Source: FEN-1279 sp964400285
GTDB lineage: Bacteria > Bacteroidota > Ignavibacteria > Tepidaquicellales > Tepidaquicellaceae
Length of the DNA stretch: 64,000 bases
Direction of reading: 5' to 3'
Assembly: GCA_964400285.1 (NCBI GenBank)
Contig: CAYNTK010000007.1
Coordinates: 62,001-126,000 of the forward strand
Position numbers and translations under genes: made by a program. How positions within the stretch are numbered: position 1 is the stretch's first letter; each line of letters opens with the position of its first letter. Positions 52,657-60,561 of this stretch are shown in pieces. The notes beneath the pieces were generated by a model, which ran no database searches, was not told the origin of the DNA, and saw only the letters and a list, made by a program, of their open reading frames with translations.

Positions 52657-54435
52657 CTAATATACCTTTATTGAGTCAAACTTACATTTTGAATAACAAT
52701 CTCCACATTTTATACATAGGTCTTGATGAATAAAGTGAACCTGTTTCTTTTCACCTTCAATTGCATTAGTAGGGCAACCTTTTTTACATACCATACATCC
52801 TGTGCATTTTTCTGGAATAATTTCATACGTTAGCAGTTTCTTACAGTTTAATGCTGGACACTTTTTGTCTCTTATATGAGCTTCGTATTCATCTCTAAAA
52901 TATTTTATTGTTGTCAAAACAGGATTCGGTGCTGTTTGACCGAGTCCACAAAGTGAACCATCTTTAATTTGAATAGAGAGTTCTTCGAGTCTTTCTATAT
53001 CACCTTCCTTTCCTTCACCCTCTGTTATACGTGTAAGTATCTCGAGCATACGTTTAGTTCCTATACGGCAAAATGTGCATTTCCCACAAGATTCTTTCTG
53101 TGTGAAATCGAGAAAAAACCTAGCAATGTCAACCATGCAAGTCGTTTCATCCATTACCACCATACCACCAGAACCCATAATTGCTCCTGTTGCATTTACA
53201 GAATCATAATCTACAATCGTATGTGACAAATATTCGGGAATACATCCTCCAGATGGTCCTCCGAGCTGAACACCTTTAAATTTTTTATCTCCAATTATTC
53301 CACCCCCAAGTTTATAAATAATATCTTTAATTGTAATTCCCATCGGTACTTCAACAAGACCACCGTTTTTAATTTTTCCTGTTAGGGCAAATACTTTTGT
53401 CCCTTTACTTTTTTCAGTTCCATATTTTGCATATTCGGAAGCTCCGTTTATTATAATCCAGGGTATGTTTGCATAAGTTTCTACATTATTAATATTTGTA
53501 GGTTTTCTCCATAGACCAGAAACAGCGGGAAATGGTGGGCGTTTCCTTGGCATTCCACGTTCTCCTTCTATTGAAGCAATTAAAGCTGTTTCTTCACCAC
53601 AAACAAATGCACCTGCACCCTCTTTTACTGCAATATCAAAATTAAATCCTTCTATTCCAAGTATATCTTTTCCAAGATATCCTTTTTTCCTTGCTTGCTC
53701 TATTGCAATATTAAGACGTTTTACTGCAAGTGGGTACTCTGCACGACAATAAATATAGCCAAACGATGCACCTATTGCATAAGCACCAATTATCATTCCT
53801 TCCAATACTGAATGCGGGTCACCTTCAAGCAAAGACCTATCCATAAATGCTCCAGGGTCACCTTCATCTGCATTACAAATAATATATTTTTCATCTGAAA
53901 CACTATCGTTTGCAAATTTCCATTTTAATCCCGTCGGGAATCCTCCACCTCCTCTTCCTCTTAATCCAGAATCCAGAACAGTTTTAATAACTTCCTGAAC
54001 CCCAATTTTTTCATTTGCAATTTTTTTTATTGCATTATATCCATTTCTCGCTTCATATTCTTCAATCGATTCCGGATCAATGTATCCGCAATTTCTTAAT
54101 GCAATCTTTATCTGACCATCGAAATATTCTTTATAAGGAGTTTCGAATTTTTCTGATTTAACTATATATTCAGGAATTGGAGAAAATTTTGTTATATGTT
54201 TATCTATAATCTCATCAATTTTATTAACATTAACATCTCCATAAAGATATGAACCTGTTTCATCGATAATTTCCACTAAGGGTTCTTTGAAACACATCCC
54301 TATACAACTTGTTTTTTTCAACTCAAAATCCAGATTATCAGCTTCCTTTATTCTTGCAATTTCGTCATAGACTTTTCCAGCGCCAGCTGCAAGTCCACAA
54401 CTCCCAAGCCCGACAATTACTTGTGTCTTTTCCAT
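52657..54435 (-). CDS. NuoF/HydB-like NADH-binding flavoprotein
   Basis: 592-residue subunit with the NADH and FMN sites of the NuoF family. N-terminal thioredoxin-like [2Fe-2S] domain (GLGSCGLAAGAG, SCIGMCFKEPLVE); NADH/FMN region (about 140-400: GLRGRGGGGFPTGLKW, CNADEGDPGAFMDR, GAGAFVCGEETALIASIEG); the SLBB-type segment with GGPSGGCIP; the N3-type [4Fe-4S] site ESCGKCTFCRIGTKRM; and two C-terminal [4Fe-4S] motifs (CTGCMVCKKGCPTNAI, CIKCGDCYSKCKFDSI). This is the HydB/HndC-type layout found in bifurcating hydrogenases and Stn/Nfn-type complexes. It lies between the NuoE-like gene and the large fusion gene in one operon. Confidence 0.88.
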   Translation of the reverse strand: MEKTQVIVGLGSCGLAAGAGKVYDEIARIKEADNLDFELKKTSCIGMCFKEPLVEIIDETGSYLYGDVNVNKIDEIIDKHITKFSPIPEYIVKSEKFETPYKEYFDGQIKIALRNCGYIDPESIEEYEARNGYNAIKKIANEKIGVQEVIKTVLDSGLRGRGGGGFPTGLKWKFANDSVSDEKYIICNADEGDPGAFMDRSLLEGDPHSVLEGMIIGAYAIGASFGYIYCRAEYPLAVKRLNIAIEQARKKGYLGKDILGIEGFNFDIAVKEGAGAFVCGEETALIASIEGERGMPRKRPPFPAVSGLWRKPTNINNVETYANIPWIIINGASEYAKYGTEKSKGTKVFALTGKIKNGGLVEVPMGITIKDIIYKLGGGIIGDKKFKGVQLGGPSGGCIPEYLSHTIVDYDSVNATGAIMGSGGMVVMDETTCMVDIARFFLDFTQKESCGKCTFCRIGTKRMLEILTRITEGEGKEGDIERLEELSIQIKDGSLCGLGQTAPNPVLTTIKYFRDEYEAHIRDKKCPALNCKKLLTYEIIPEKCTGCMVCKKGCPTNAIEGEKKQVHFIHQDLCIKCGDCYSKCKFDSIKVY

Positions 54436-54472
54436 TAAATATGAAATTTATTTTCTTATTAGTATAAAAATT

Positions 54473-55033
54473 TTAATTATTAGAAATATTACCAGTCAGT
54501 TTTTCTTTTGACGCAAGTGATTCTTTTCTTTTTATATCTTTAATTACATCTACAGTCTTCTTTTTGTTTAGTTTACCAAATGTATCATCACCAATCATCA
54601 TAACGGGTGCAAGTGAACAGCACCCAAGACATGCTACCGATTCCAACGTAAATAACCTATCGGATGTTGTTTCACCATCTTTAACTCCAAGAAAACTTAT
54701 TAATTCATCTGTAATCGCAGTTGCATTCTGAACGTGGCAGGCAGTCCCGTGACATACCCTTATTATGTGTTTCCCTACAGGATTTAATCTGAATTGTGCG
54801 TAAAATGTTGCAACACCATACATATCACTTAATCTTAATCCTGTTTCTTCAGAAATCTTTTCAAAAGCCTTCTTTGGTATATAACCATATATATTCTGAG
54901 CACCTTGAAGCAATGGAATTAAATTACCTTTTTTGTTTTTGTATTTTTTTATTAAAGGTTCCAGTAAACTTAAATCAACTATATCCTCTACAATATTTAA
55001 TTTGCTTTTTTTATTTATTCTGCTGATTCGCAT
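54473..55033 (-). CDS. NuoE/HydC-like [2Fe-2S] subunit
   Basis: 186-residue subunit of the 24-kDa thioredoxin-like ferredoxin family that partners NuoF. The cluster ligands are C94 and C99 in VCHGTACHV and C135 and C139 in ACLGCCSLAP. The helical front (LIPLLQGAQNIYGYIP, MYGVATFYAQFRLNP) is typical. Its N-terminus has a basic extension and its C-terminus runs about 25 residues past the usual end. It opens the operon NuoE-like, NuoF-like, NfnB/NuoG-like fusion, rubrerythrin-like. Confidence 0.88.
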   Translation of the reverse strand: MRISRINKKSKLNIVEDIVDLSLLEPLIKKYKNKKGNLIPLLQGAQNIYGYIPKKAFEKISEETGLRLSDMYGVATFYAQFRLNPVGKHIIRVCHGTACHVQNATAITDELISFLGVKDGETTSDRLFTLESVACLGCCSLAPVMMIGDDTFGKLNKKKTVDVIKDIKRKESLASKEKLTGNISNN

Positions 55034-55151
55034 AAAAGATTATATTATAGTTAAATAAAATTATTTTATATTTGATAGGAAGGATATTTTAAAATTTGTA
55101 AATATATTATAACGAATTTTAAATCCTTCTAACACTATCAGAAACTAAAGA

Positions 55152-56018
55152 TTACCATTCCATACTATCTTCCAATTTTATTTCGTTTATATCATCTTCA
55201 CTCAGTCCATGCCATCTACACCCTTTTTTAGAGCAAATATAAAAATCAATCAATTTTGACCTTGCACTAATAGAAATTTTGGCAACTTGTGAGCCACAAA
55301 CAGAACATTTCTTATTTGTATCCATAAGACTCATATCACAATGGTAGCATTTTAAATCACCAACTGGTTTGCCCTCGGTAAGAAATATAGTCGACTTGGA
55401 TGAAAAAACATTAAGAAATGGACTCAACATAATAAATCCCATTTCATTTTTTTCATTCACAATCTTAAGTTTCAACATATCCTCTTCTATCAAACTGCGT
55501 TTACAATGAGGGCAATAAGAATGGAGAAAGGTCCCTGTCTCCAGTAGTTCGAGCTGTTCATCTTTTTCGGGCTCTTTTATTTCTAAAAATTCTCTTGTTT
55601 CTTCAGAGCTATCTTGTATATAACCGTATTCCTGATAAAATCTCGATAATGCAAGCGTTAAATCACTAAACTCTATAGTATGGTTTTTGCACCCTGCTCT
55701 TGTGCAAATACTGACTTTACCTTCAATATCGAGATTTAAAGTTATCATTGGTGCTTTACATAGTTTACACTCAATACTATAAGGCAATTTTGTGTTGCAG
55801 ATTGGACAACTAAATTCTGCAATTTCTCCCTTTGGAGTGTCTATAGTGCATATATAATTATAGCTTCCGTATATCGAACTCAAATTTATTGCACCTTCTT
55901 TTCCGCCTATTCTAATTTTTAACTTTATACTTGGTTCGTTGTCTACAAGATGTTCCTCATCCATAAACGATGCACCACATATAGGGCATTTAACATTTAA
56001 TGATACAAAATTAAACAT
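55152..56018 (-). CDS. Internally duplicated zinc-ribbon protein
   Basis: 288-residue cytoplasmic protein made of two diverged copies of a ~115-residue unit. Each unit has a CPxC ribbon at its start (CPICGASF at about 11; CPHCKRSL at about 170), a beta segment (KLKIRIGGKEGAINLSS; LKIVNEKNEMGFIMLSP), a CxxC...CxxC pair (CPICNTKLPYSIECKLC; CYHCDMSLMDTNKKCSVC) and a final C-x4/5-C with H (ICTRAGCKNHTIEFSDL; ICSKKGCRWHGLSEDDI). About 16 cysteines in CxxC pairs imply four or more zinc (or Fe-S) sites. The family was not recognised; no enzyme motif was seen. It has a GGAGG-type ribosome-binding site and lies 118 bases upstream of the NuoE-like gene in the same direction, so it may belong to that operon. 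Confidence 0.7.
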   Translation of the reverse strand: MFNFVSLNVKCPICGASFMDEEHLVDNEPSIKLKIRIGGKEGAINLSSIYGSYNYICTIDTPKGEIAEFSCPICNTKLPYSIECKLCKAPMITLNLDIEGKVSICTRAGCKNHTIEFSDLTLALSRFYQEYGYIQDSSEETREFLEIKEPEKDEQLELLETGTFLHSYCPHCKRSLIEEDMLKLKIVNEKNEMGFIMLSPFLNVFSSKSTIFLTEGKPVGDLKCYHCDMSLMDTNKKCSVCGSQVAKISISARSKLIDFYICSKKGCRWHGLSEDDINEIKLEDSMEW

Positions 56019-56240
56019 ATTTAATCCTCCGTATTTGTAATTTCTTTATTAAGATAAGATTTAAAAAAATATAATGCACAGGAATAAAACCTATCGTGAG
56101 TCATTATTTTATTAAAAGCAAATATAAATAAATTGAATATTATCTAATATGCAAAAAAGTATAAAAAGACTTAAATATCCAATTATAAAAAATTTTAAAA
56201 GCTAAATAAATATCAATTTACAGAAGTTTCTTAAAAATAT

Positions 56241-57722
56241 TCAATTCCCAAAGCAATACAGAAATCCATCTTTTGAAGCAATATAAACTTTTCTATCATA
56301 TACTATTGGTGTTGCTTCAAAAATATAAGCTTTTTTATCCAATAAAATAAATTCATAATTATCATTAAATTTAAAAATATAAATTCCTCCATATCCTGCT
56401 GCAATTAATTTATCTTTGAAAATTATAGGAGTTGAAATCGAAGAACCAATTTTGTATTTGAAAATTAATTTAGGTGTATTTACCGTTGTCTTACTATCAA
56501 AACTTTTTACAGTTCCGCTAATTGATTTATAATCTACAACATATAAATATCCATCTATTCCAATAAAAGCCGCAAGCGATTTTTGTTCGGGTGATTTATA
56601 TTTATCGTTTATACAGGCACTACCTATTATACCACCTTCCCAATCGAGAAAATGAAGATTATTTACAGGAAAATACCATTCGACAGCTTCATTCTGCTCT
56701 TTTCTTGAATTCAATTTCAGCATTCCGCCTTTCCCGGCTATAAACTGTTTTTCGACTGGAACCAGTATACAACTATCTTCCGTAATCACACAAGAACCAT
56801 TTAAATCAGAACCTATATAAAATTCCCAATCGATTTCCCCCTCATCTATATTATATCCATATACATATCCCGAACCCGCTGCAATATATATTTTTCTTCC
56901 AAGAAGTGATGGTGAGGATTCAGTTATGATATTACACCCCCTTCGGGATACATCTTGCTGACTGTATAATTTTAATTCATTATAAATTTCCGGTTCATAA
57001 AAATTTGTATTTTTCGAAGCATAATTGTCATTTGGATTAAATACTTTGAATAATCCATTTTCAAATCCAATATAAGCTGTATCATTCACAATCAAAGCAG
57101 AGCCATCGACATCGCGACTGCAACTCGGAGTTTTTTCAACCTTCATTCTGAAAAGTTCTTCTCCTGAAATCACAGATACACATCTGTAATTATACATTGA
57201 ATAAGCGTTCTGCCTGCTTCCTTGTAATATAACTAATTTTGTTTCTTCCCTATCGGAATTATTATTAAGCCACAATGTTCCCGTTCCTTTTATTGCATCA
57301 TCGAATCTGTATTTCCAGATTACTTCACCTGTTTCGGCATCTATTTTTCTTAAGTGATAATCATAAGAACCTTGAATTAGATACAATTCTCCTTTTTCCC
57401 GAAAAAGAAGTGGCTGTCCTGTCCAGCCCGCACCATATCTTATATTCGAGCCGTTATCGTTTCGTGGCATATGAGATGTCGCCCTGCCAAGCCAGCATTT
57501 CCAGACTAAATCGAGTGACGATGGAGACTCTTCTCCATAGTAACATCTTTTTTCGTCACCAAGAAAAGACGCAACGATTATTTCATAATCCGGATTTTGA
57601 ATCACAGTGTCTTCTATAATTTGGAGTGTAGTATCTACCTTTTCAACTTGTTTAACCTCTTCTTTACAGGAAAAGAAAAAGAAAAGAAATAATATTATTG
57701 TAATATAATTTTTATTTAGCAA
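56241..57722 (-). CDS. PQQ-like beta-propeller lipoprotein
   Basis: 493-residue predicted lipoprotein: signal peptide with lipobox FFFS-C19, short linker, then a propeller of PQQ/BamB-type blades (LRKIDAETGEVIWKYRF, AAGSGYVYGYNIDEGEIDWEF, YIASKDGFLYCFG as the closing blade). The W-motif strands of quinoprotein-type repeats are clear, but the catalytic Ca and PQQ ligands of alcohol dehydrogenases are not, so a structural or binding role is as likely as redox. It starts one base after the xdhB-like stop, so it is probably in the xdh operon, which is an unusual partner for a cytoplasmic enzyme. Confidence 0.78.
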   Translation of the reverse strand: MLNKNYITIILFLFFFFSCKEEVKQVEKVDTTLQIIEDTVIQNPDYEIIVASFLGDEKRCYYGEESPSSLDLVWKCWLGRATSHMPRNDNGSNIRYGAGWTGQPLLFREKGELYLIQGSYDYHLRKIDAETGEVIWKYRFDDAIKGTGTLWLNNNSDREETKLVILQGSRQNAYSMYNYRCVSVISGEELFRMKVEKTPSCSRDVDGSALIVNDTAYIGFENGLFKVFNPNDNYASKNTNFYEPEIYNELKLYSQQDVSRRGCNIITESSPSLLGRKIYIAAGSGYVYGYNIDEGEIDWEFYIGSDLNGSCVITEDSCILVPVEKQFIAGKGGMLKLNSRKEQNEAVEWYFPVNNLHFLDWEGGIIGSACINDKYKSPEQKSLAAFIGIDGYLYVVDYKSISGTVKSFDSKTTVNTPKLIFKYKIGSSISTPIIFKDKLIAAGYGGIYIFKFNDNYEFILLDKKAYIFEATPIVYDRKVYIASKDGFLYCFGN

Positions 57723-57723
57723 A

Positions 57724-60006
57724 TTATTTTTGTCTTTTCAATTTTTCCAACGATAACACTATTAATTCATTCGTAGCGGGTAACGAAAACTCGGGCTCGA
57801 TTTCGTGATTTCCGACTGAAGAAATTGCATCTTTAATTGCAAGCCATACCGAGAAAGCAAGCATAAGCGGCGGCTCACCGACTGCCTTGCTGTTCCTGAT
57901 TGTATTCGGATTGGGGTAACCTTTTAGAAATTCAATTCTGAAATCCAAAGGTATATCCTGAATTGTCGGAATTTTATATGTATCGGGAGAATGGTTTAAA
58001 AGATTTCCTTTTTCGTCCCACTTTATATCTTCTGTAGTGCACCAGCCGACTCCCTGAATAAATCCGCCAACAATCTGGCCTTTGTCTATTTCTTCGTTAA
58101 GAGAATTGCCAACATCGTGAAGTATATCGCTTCTTAAAATTTTATGATAACCCGTTAATGTATCGACAACAACTTCCGATACTGCCATCCCGAAAGCATA
58201 GTAATGAAAAGGACGACCAATACCTTTTTCTCTATCGAACCATATATCGGGAGTCTTATAAAAACCGGTCGCACTTAAACTGACCTGATTCAAATAAGCG
58301 GAAGAAATGAGCTCTTTAAATGTAATTTTATTGTAAGGATTATTTTTATCGTAAACCAAATTATTTTCGAATATAATATTTTCCGGTTTTGATTTTCCGT
58401 CAAGCAAATTAACCGCAACAACAGATAATCTTTCCTTCAATTTATCGATTGCATTTTTCACTGCAAATCCGTTCATATCACTTCCCGAAGATGCGGCAGT
58501 AGCAGAAGTGTTCGGAATTTTGGAAGTATTGGTTGCATTCACAATAATATATTCAAGACTGATTCCGAGTTCAGCCGATGCTATGCCGAGAATTTTCGTA
58601 TATAAACCCTGTCCCATTTCCGTTCCACCGTGATTTACAAGCACCGAACCGTCTCTATAAATATTCACGAGTGCACCTGCCTGATTAAGAAATGAAGTTG
58701 TAAAAGAAATTCCGAATTTAACTGGAGTGATTGCAAGTCCTCTTTTTTCAAATTCATTTTTAGAATTGAATTTATTTATTTCTTCTCTTCTTTTTTTATA
58801 ATCGGAAGATTTTATCAATCTATCATAAATAATTTGCAGCCTGTTATTTTCTACTTCTTCATTGTAATGAGTGATATTATTCTTTTCTGTTTGATAGAAA
58901 TTTTTAAATCTGATTTCCGATGCATCCTTTTTAAGAAATCTTGCTATTCTATCAATCACTGTTTCGATTACAGCTATCCCTTGCGGACCACCAAATCCTC
59001 GTAAAGCCGTATTTGACGGTAAATTTGTCTTATATGCTTTTCCAATTACCTTCATATTAGGAATATAATATGAATTATCTGCATGTAACATTGCACGCTC
59101 TAAGATTGCCATAGATAAATCCGTTGCCGCACCTGCATCACTATTCAACTCAACCGAATAAGCATTGATAATTCCTTCATCATCGAATCCAACTTCATAC
59201 TTAGATAGAAATCTGTGACGCTTTCCCGTCATAATCTGGTCATCATCCCTGAAAAGATGAATCTTAACAGGTTTTTTTGTCGCATTACAAAGTAGTGCAC
59301 ACCAAGCTGAAACGTGATTTGCCTGTGTCTCTTTACCACCAAAACCACCTCCAATCCTTCTCACTTCTACTTCAACCTCATTCGATTTTATTCCAAGCAC
59401 TTCAGCAATAATAACTTGTGTCTCACTCGGATGTTGTGTCGAACTATATGCTTTAATATTTCTATCTTCACCGGGAATACAGATACAGCTCTGCGTTTCC
59501 AGGTACCAGTGCTCTTGCGCCCCTGTCTTTAATATACCTCTGATTTTATATTTTGAATTTTTTAATACTGAATCCACGTCGCCTCTTTCGATTTTTCTTT
59601 GCGGTGCAATTAAATTATTTTTCTTAATTGCAAATTCCAAATCGAGTATTGCATCGAGAGGTTCATATTTAATTTCAATTAATTTTTCCGCTTCTATCGC
59701 AGTATCTTTATCCTTTGCTGCAATCAGAAATATAGCCTGACCAATAAACGTAACTTCTTTTTCTGCCAAACATAATTCATCTTTAATTACAGGTCCCATC
59801 TGGTTTTCACCGGGAATATCTTTATAAGAAAGAACAGCATAAACACCCGGTAATGATTTTGCTTTATCGATGTTTGTACTTATTATTCTTGCGTGAGCAT
59901 ATTTACTGTAAACTATGTGACCGAAAAGAATCTCTTTTCCAAAATCCATATCGTTCACAAATAATGCTTCACCTGTTACGTGTTTTATCGCACTTTCGTG
60001 AATCAT
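57724..60006 (-). CDS. xdhB: Xanthine dehydrogenase-type molybdopterin-binding subunit
   Basis: 760-residue large subunit of a molybdenum hydroxylase. Blocks in order: the N-terminal a/b hammerhead domain (TGEALFVNDMDF, AHARIISTNIDKAKSLPGVYAV); the Moco loop RRIGGGFGGKETQ; GAATDLSMAILERAMLHADN; TALRGFGGPQGIAV; GTEMGQGLYTKI; and the catalytic glutamate in SKAVGEPPLML near residue 728. TALRGFGGPQG with an Arg two residues before FGG is the pattern of purine-oxidising enzymes. With the FAD/2Fe-2S subunit upstream it forms an XdhAB enzyme that oxidises hypoxanthine or xanthine with NAD; the exact substrate is inferred. A truncated four-helix-bundle gene lies between the two subunits. Confidence 0.87.
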   Translation of the reverse strand: MIHESAIKHVTGEALFVNDMDFGKEILFGHIVYSKYAHARIISTNIDKAKSLPGVYAVLSYKDIPGENQMGPVIKDELCLAEKEVTFIGQAIFLIAAKDKDTAIEAEKLIEIKYEPLDAILDLEFAIKKNNLIAPQRKIERGDVDSVLKNSKYKIRGILKTGAQEHWYLETQSCICIPGEDRNIKAYSSTQHPSETQVIIAEVLGIKSNEVEVEVRRIGGGFGGKETQANHVSAWCALLCNATKKPVKIHLFRDDDQIMTGKRHRFLSKYEVGFDDEGIINAYSVELNSDAGAATDLSMAILERAMLHADNSYYIPNMKVIGKAYKTNLPSNTALRGFGGPQGIAVIETVIDRIARFLKKDASEIRFKNFYQTEKNNITHYNEEVENNRLQIIYDRLIKSSDYKKRREEINKFNSKNEFEKRGLAITPVKFGISFTTSFLNQAGALVNIYRDGSVLVNHGGTEMGQGLYTKILGIASAELGISLEYIIVNATNTSKIPNTSATAASSGSDMNGFAVKNAIDKLKERLSVVAVNLLDGKSKPENIIFENNLVYDKNNPYNKITFKELISSAYLNQVSLSATGFYKTPDIWFDREKGIGRPFHYYAFGMAVSEVVVDTLTGYHKILRSDILHDVGNSLNEEIDKGQIVGGFIQGVGWCTTEDIKWDEKGNLLNHSPDTYKIPTIQDIPLDFRIEFLKGYPNPNTIRNSKAVGEPPLMLAFSVWLAIKDAISSVGNHEIEPEFSLPATNELIVLSLEKLKRQK

Positions 60007-60063
60007 CTACTTAACTTTTTATAAATTTTCAATAAAATATATTTATACAATCTTATAATCTCT

Positions 60064-60157
60064 AAATTCTAATATCGAAATTTTAAACAAATTCTAATAT
60101 CTAAATTACAAATTTTATCCTGTTTTAATAAATCCTTAAAATTCTAATATCAAAATT
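60064..60157. repeat. Left array of AT-rich inverted-repeat units
   Basis: Three copies of AAATTCTAATATCnAAATT at 60064-60082, 60089-60107 and 60139-60157, differing mainly at one base. The last copy contains the stop codon and final codons of the four-helix-bundle gene. The reverse complement of the unit occurs on the other side of that gene (60533-60551), so the gene is bracketed by inverted repeats. Confidence 0.7.
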
Positions 60158-60429
60158 TTGTAGCACTTTGTTTTATTTAGTAATTTTAACCAATATCTTG
60201 TTCCCTTTGCCTCTTTCTTTGAAATCTTGATTCGCATAGAAAAATCTTTCTTACCAAGTGACTCATTTGCCTCAATATAATTCGCACCAATCGAACCTTC
60301 AGAACGAATGAGTTGCTTTGAAATTTCTGTGTTAGATAAATTTCTTTCAAGTTTGTTAACAAATTCAATAATGTTCTTTGTAAATTCAAATGTTCTTTCC
60401 TCTAAATCGTATATTCTTTTATTATCCAT
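60136..60429 (-). CDS. Truncated four-helix-bundle (S23/IVP-like) protein
   Basis: 97-residue member of the four-helix-bundle family first known from 23S rRNA intervening sequences. YDLEERTFEFTKNIIEFVNKL, split as two blocks here, RSEGSIGANYIEANES, the KKDFSMRIKISKKEA helix and the RYWLKLL motif are typical. Family members run to about 115-130 residues; here helix four is missing and the last residues, KILILEF, are coded by a copy of the flanking repeat. It sits between the two xdh subunit genes with inverted repeats on both sides, which suggests arrival as a small mobile unit or damage by the repeats. It is not inside rRNA here. Function unknown. Confidence 0.75.
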   Translation of the reverse strand: MDNKRIYDLEERTFEFTKNIIEFVNKLERNLSNTEISKQLIRSEGSIGANYIEANESLGKKDFSMRIKISKKEAKGTRYWLKLLNKTKCYKILILEF

Positions 60430-60514
60430 TTAATAAATTTGCATATTTTTTGTTTTTAAATTGTTTTTTTTCGTATTTGTTTTATACTTTATTTGCTCTT
60501 CCTTGACTTTTCTT

Positions 60515-60561
60515 TTAGAATTTAATATTTAGAATTTAGATATTAGTATTTAGTATTTTAG
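60515..60561. repeat. Right array of AT-rich inverted-repeat units
   Basis: Overlapping TTTAGAATTTA / TTTAGATATTAG-type units; AATTTAGATATTAGTATTT at 60533-60551 is the reverse complement of the left unit at 60089-60107 with one mismatch. The xdhA-like gene stops inside it and its last residues (KILNTNI) are repeat-coded. Confidence 0.65.

Noticed and set aside
60186..60389. A second small frame inside the four-helix-bundle gene
   Set aside because: It is an alternate frame of a recognised protein with no motif or ribosome-binding site.
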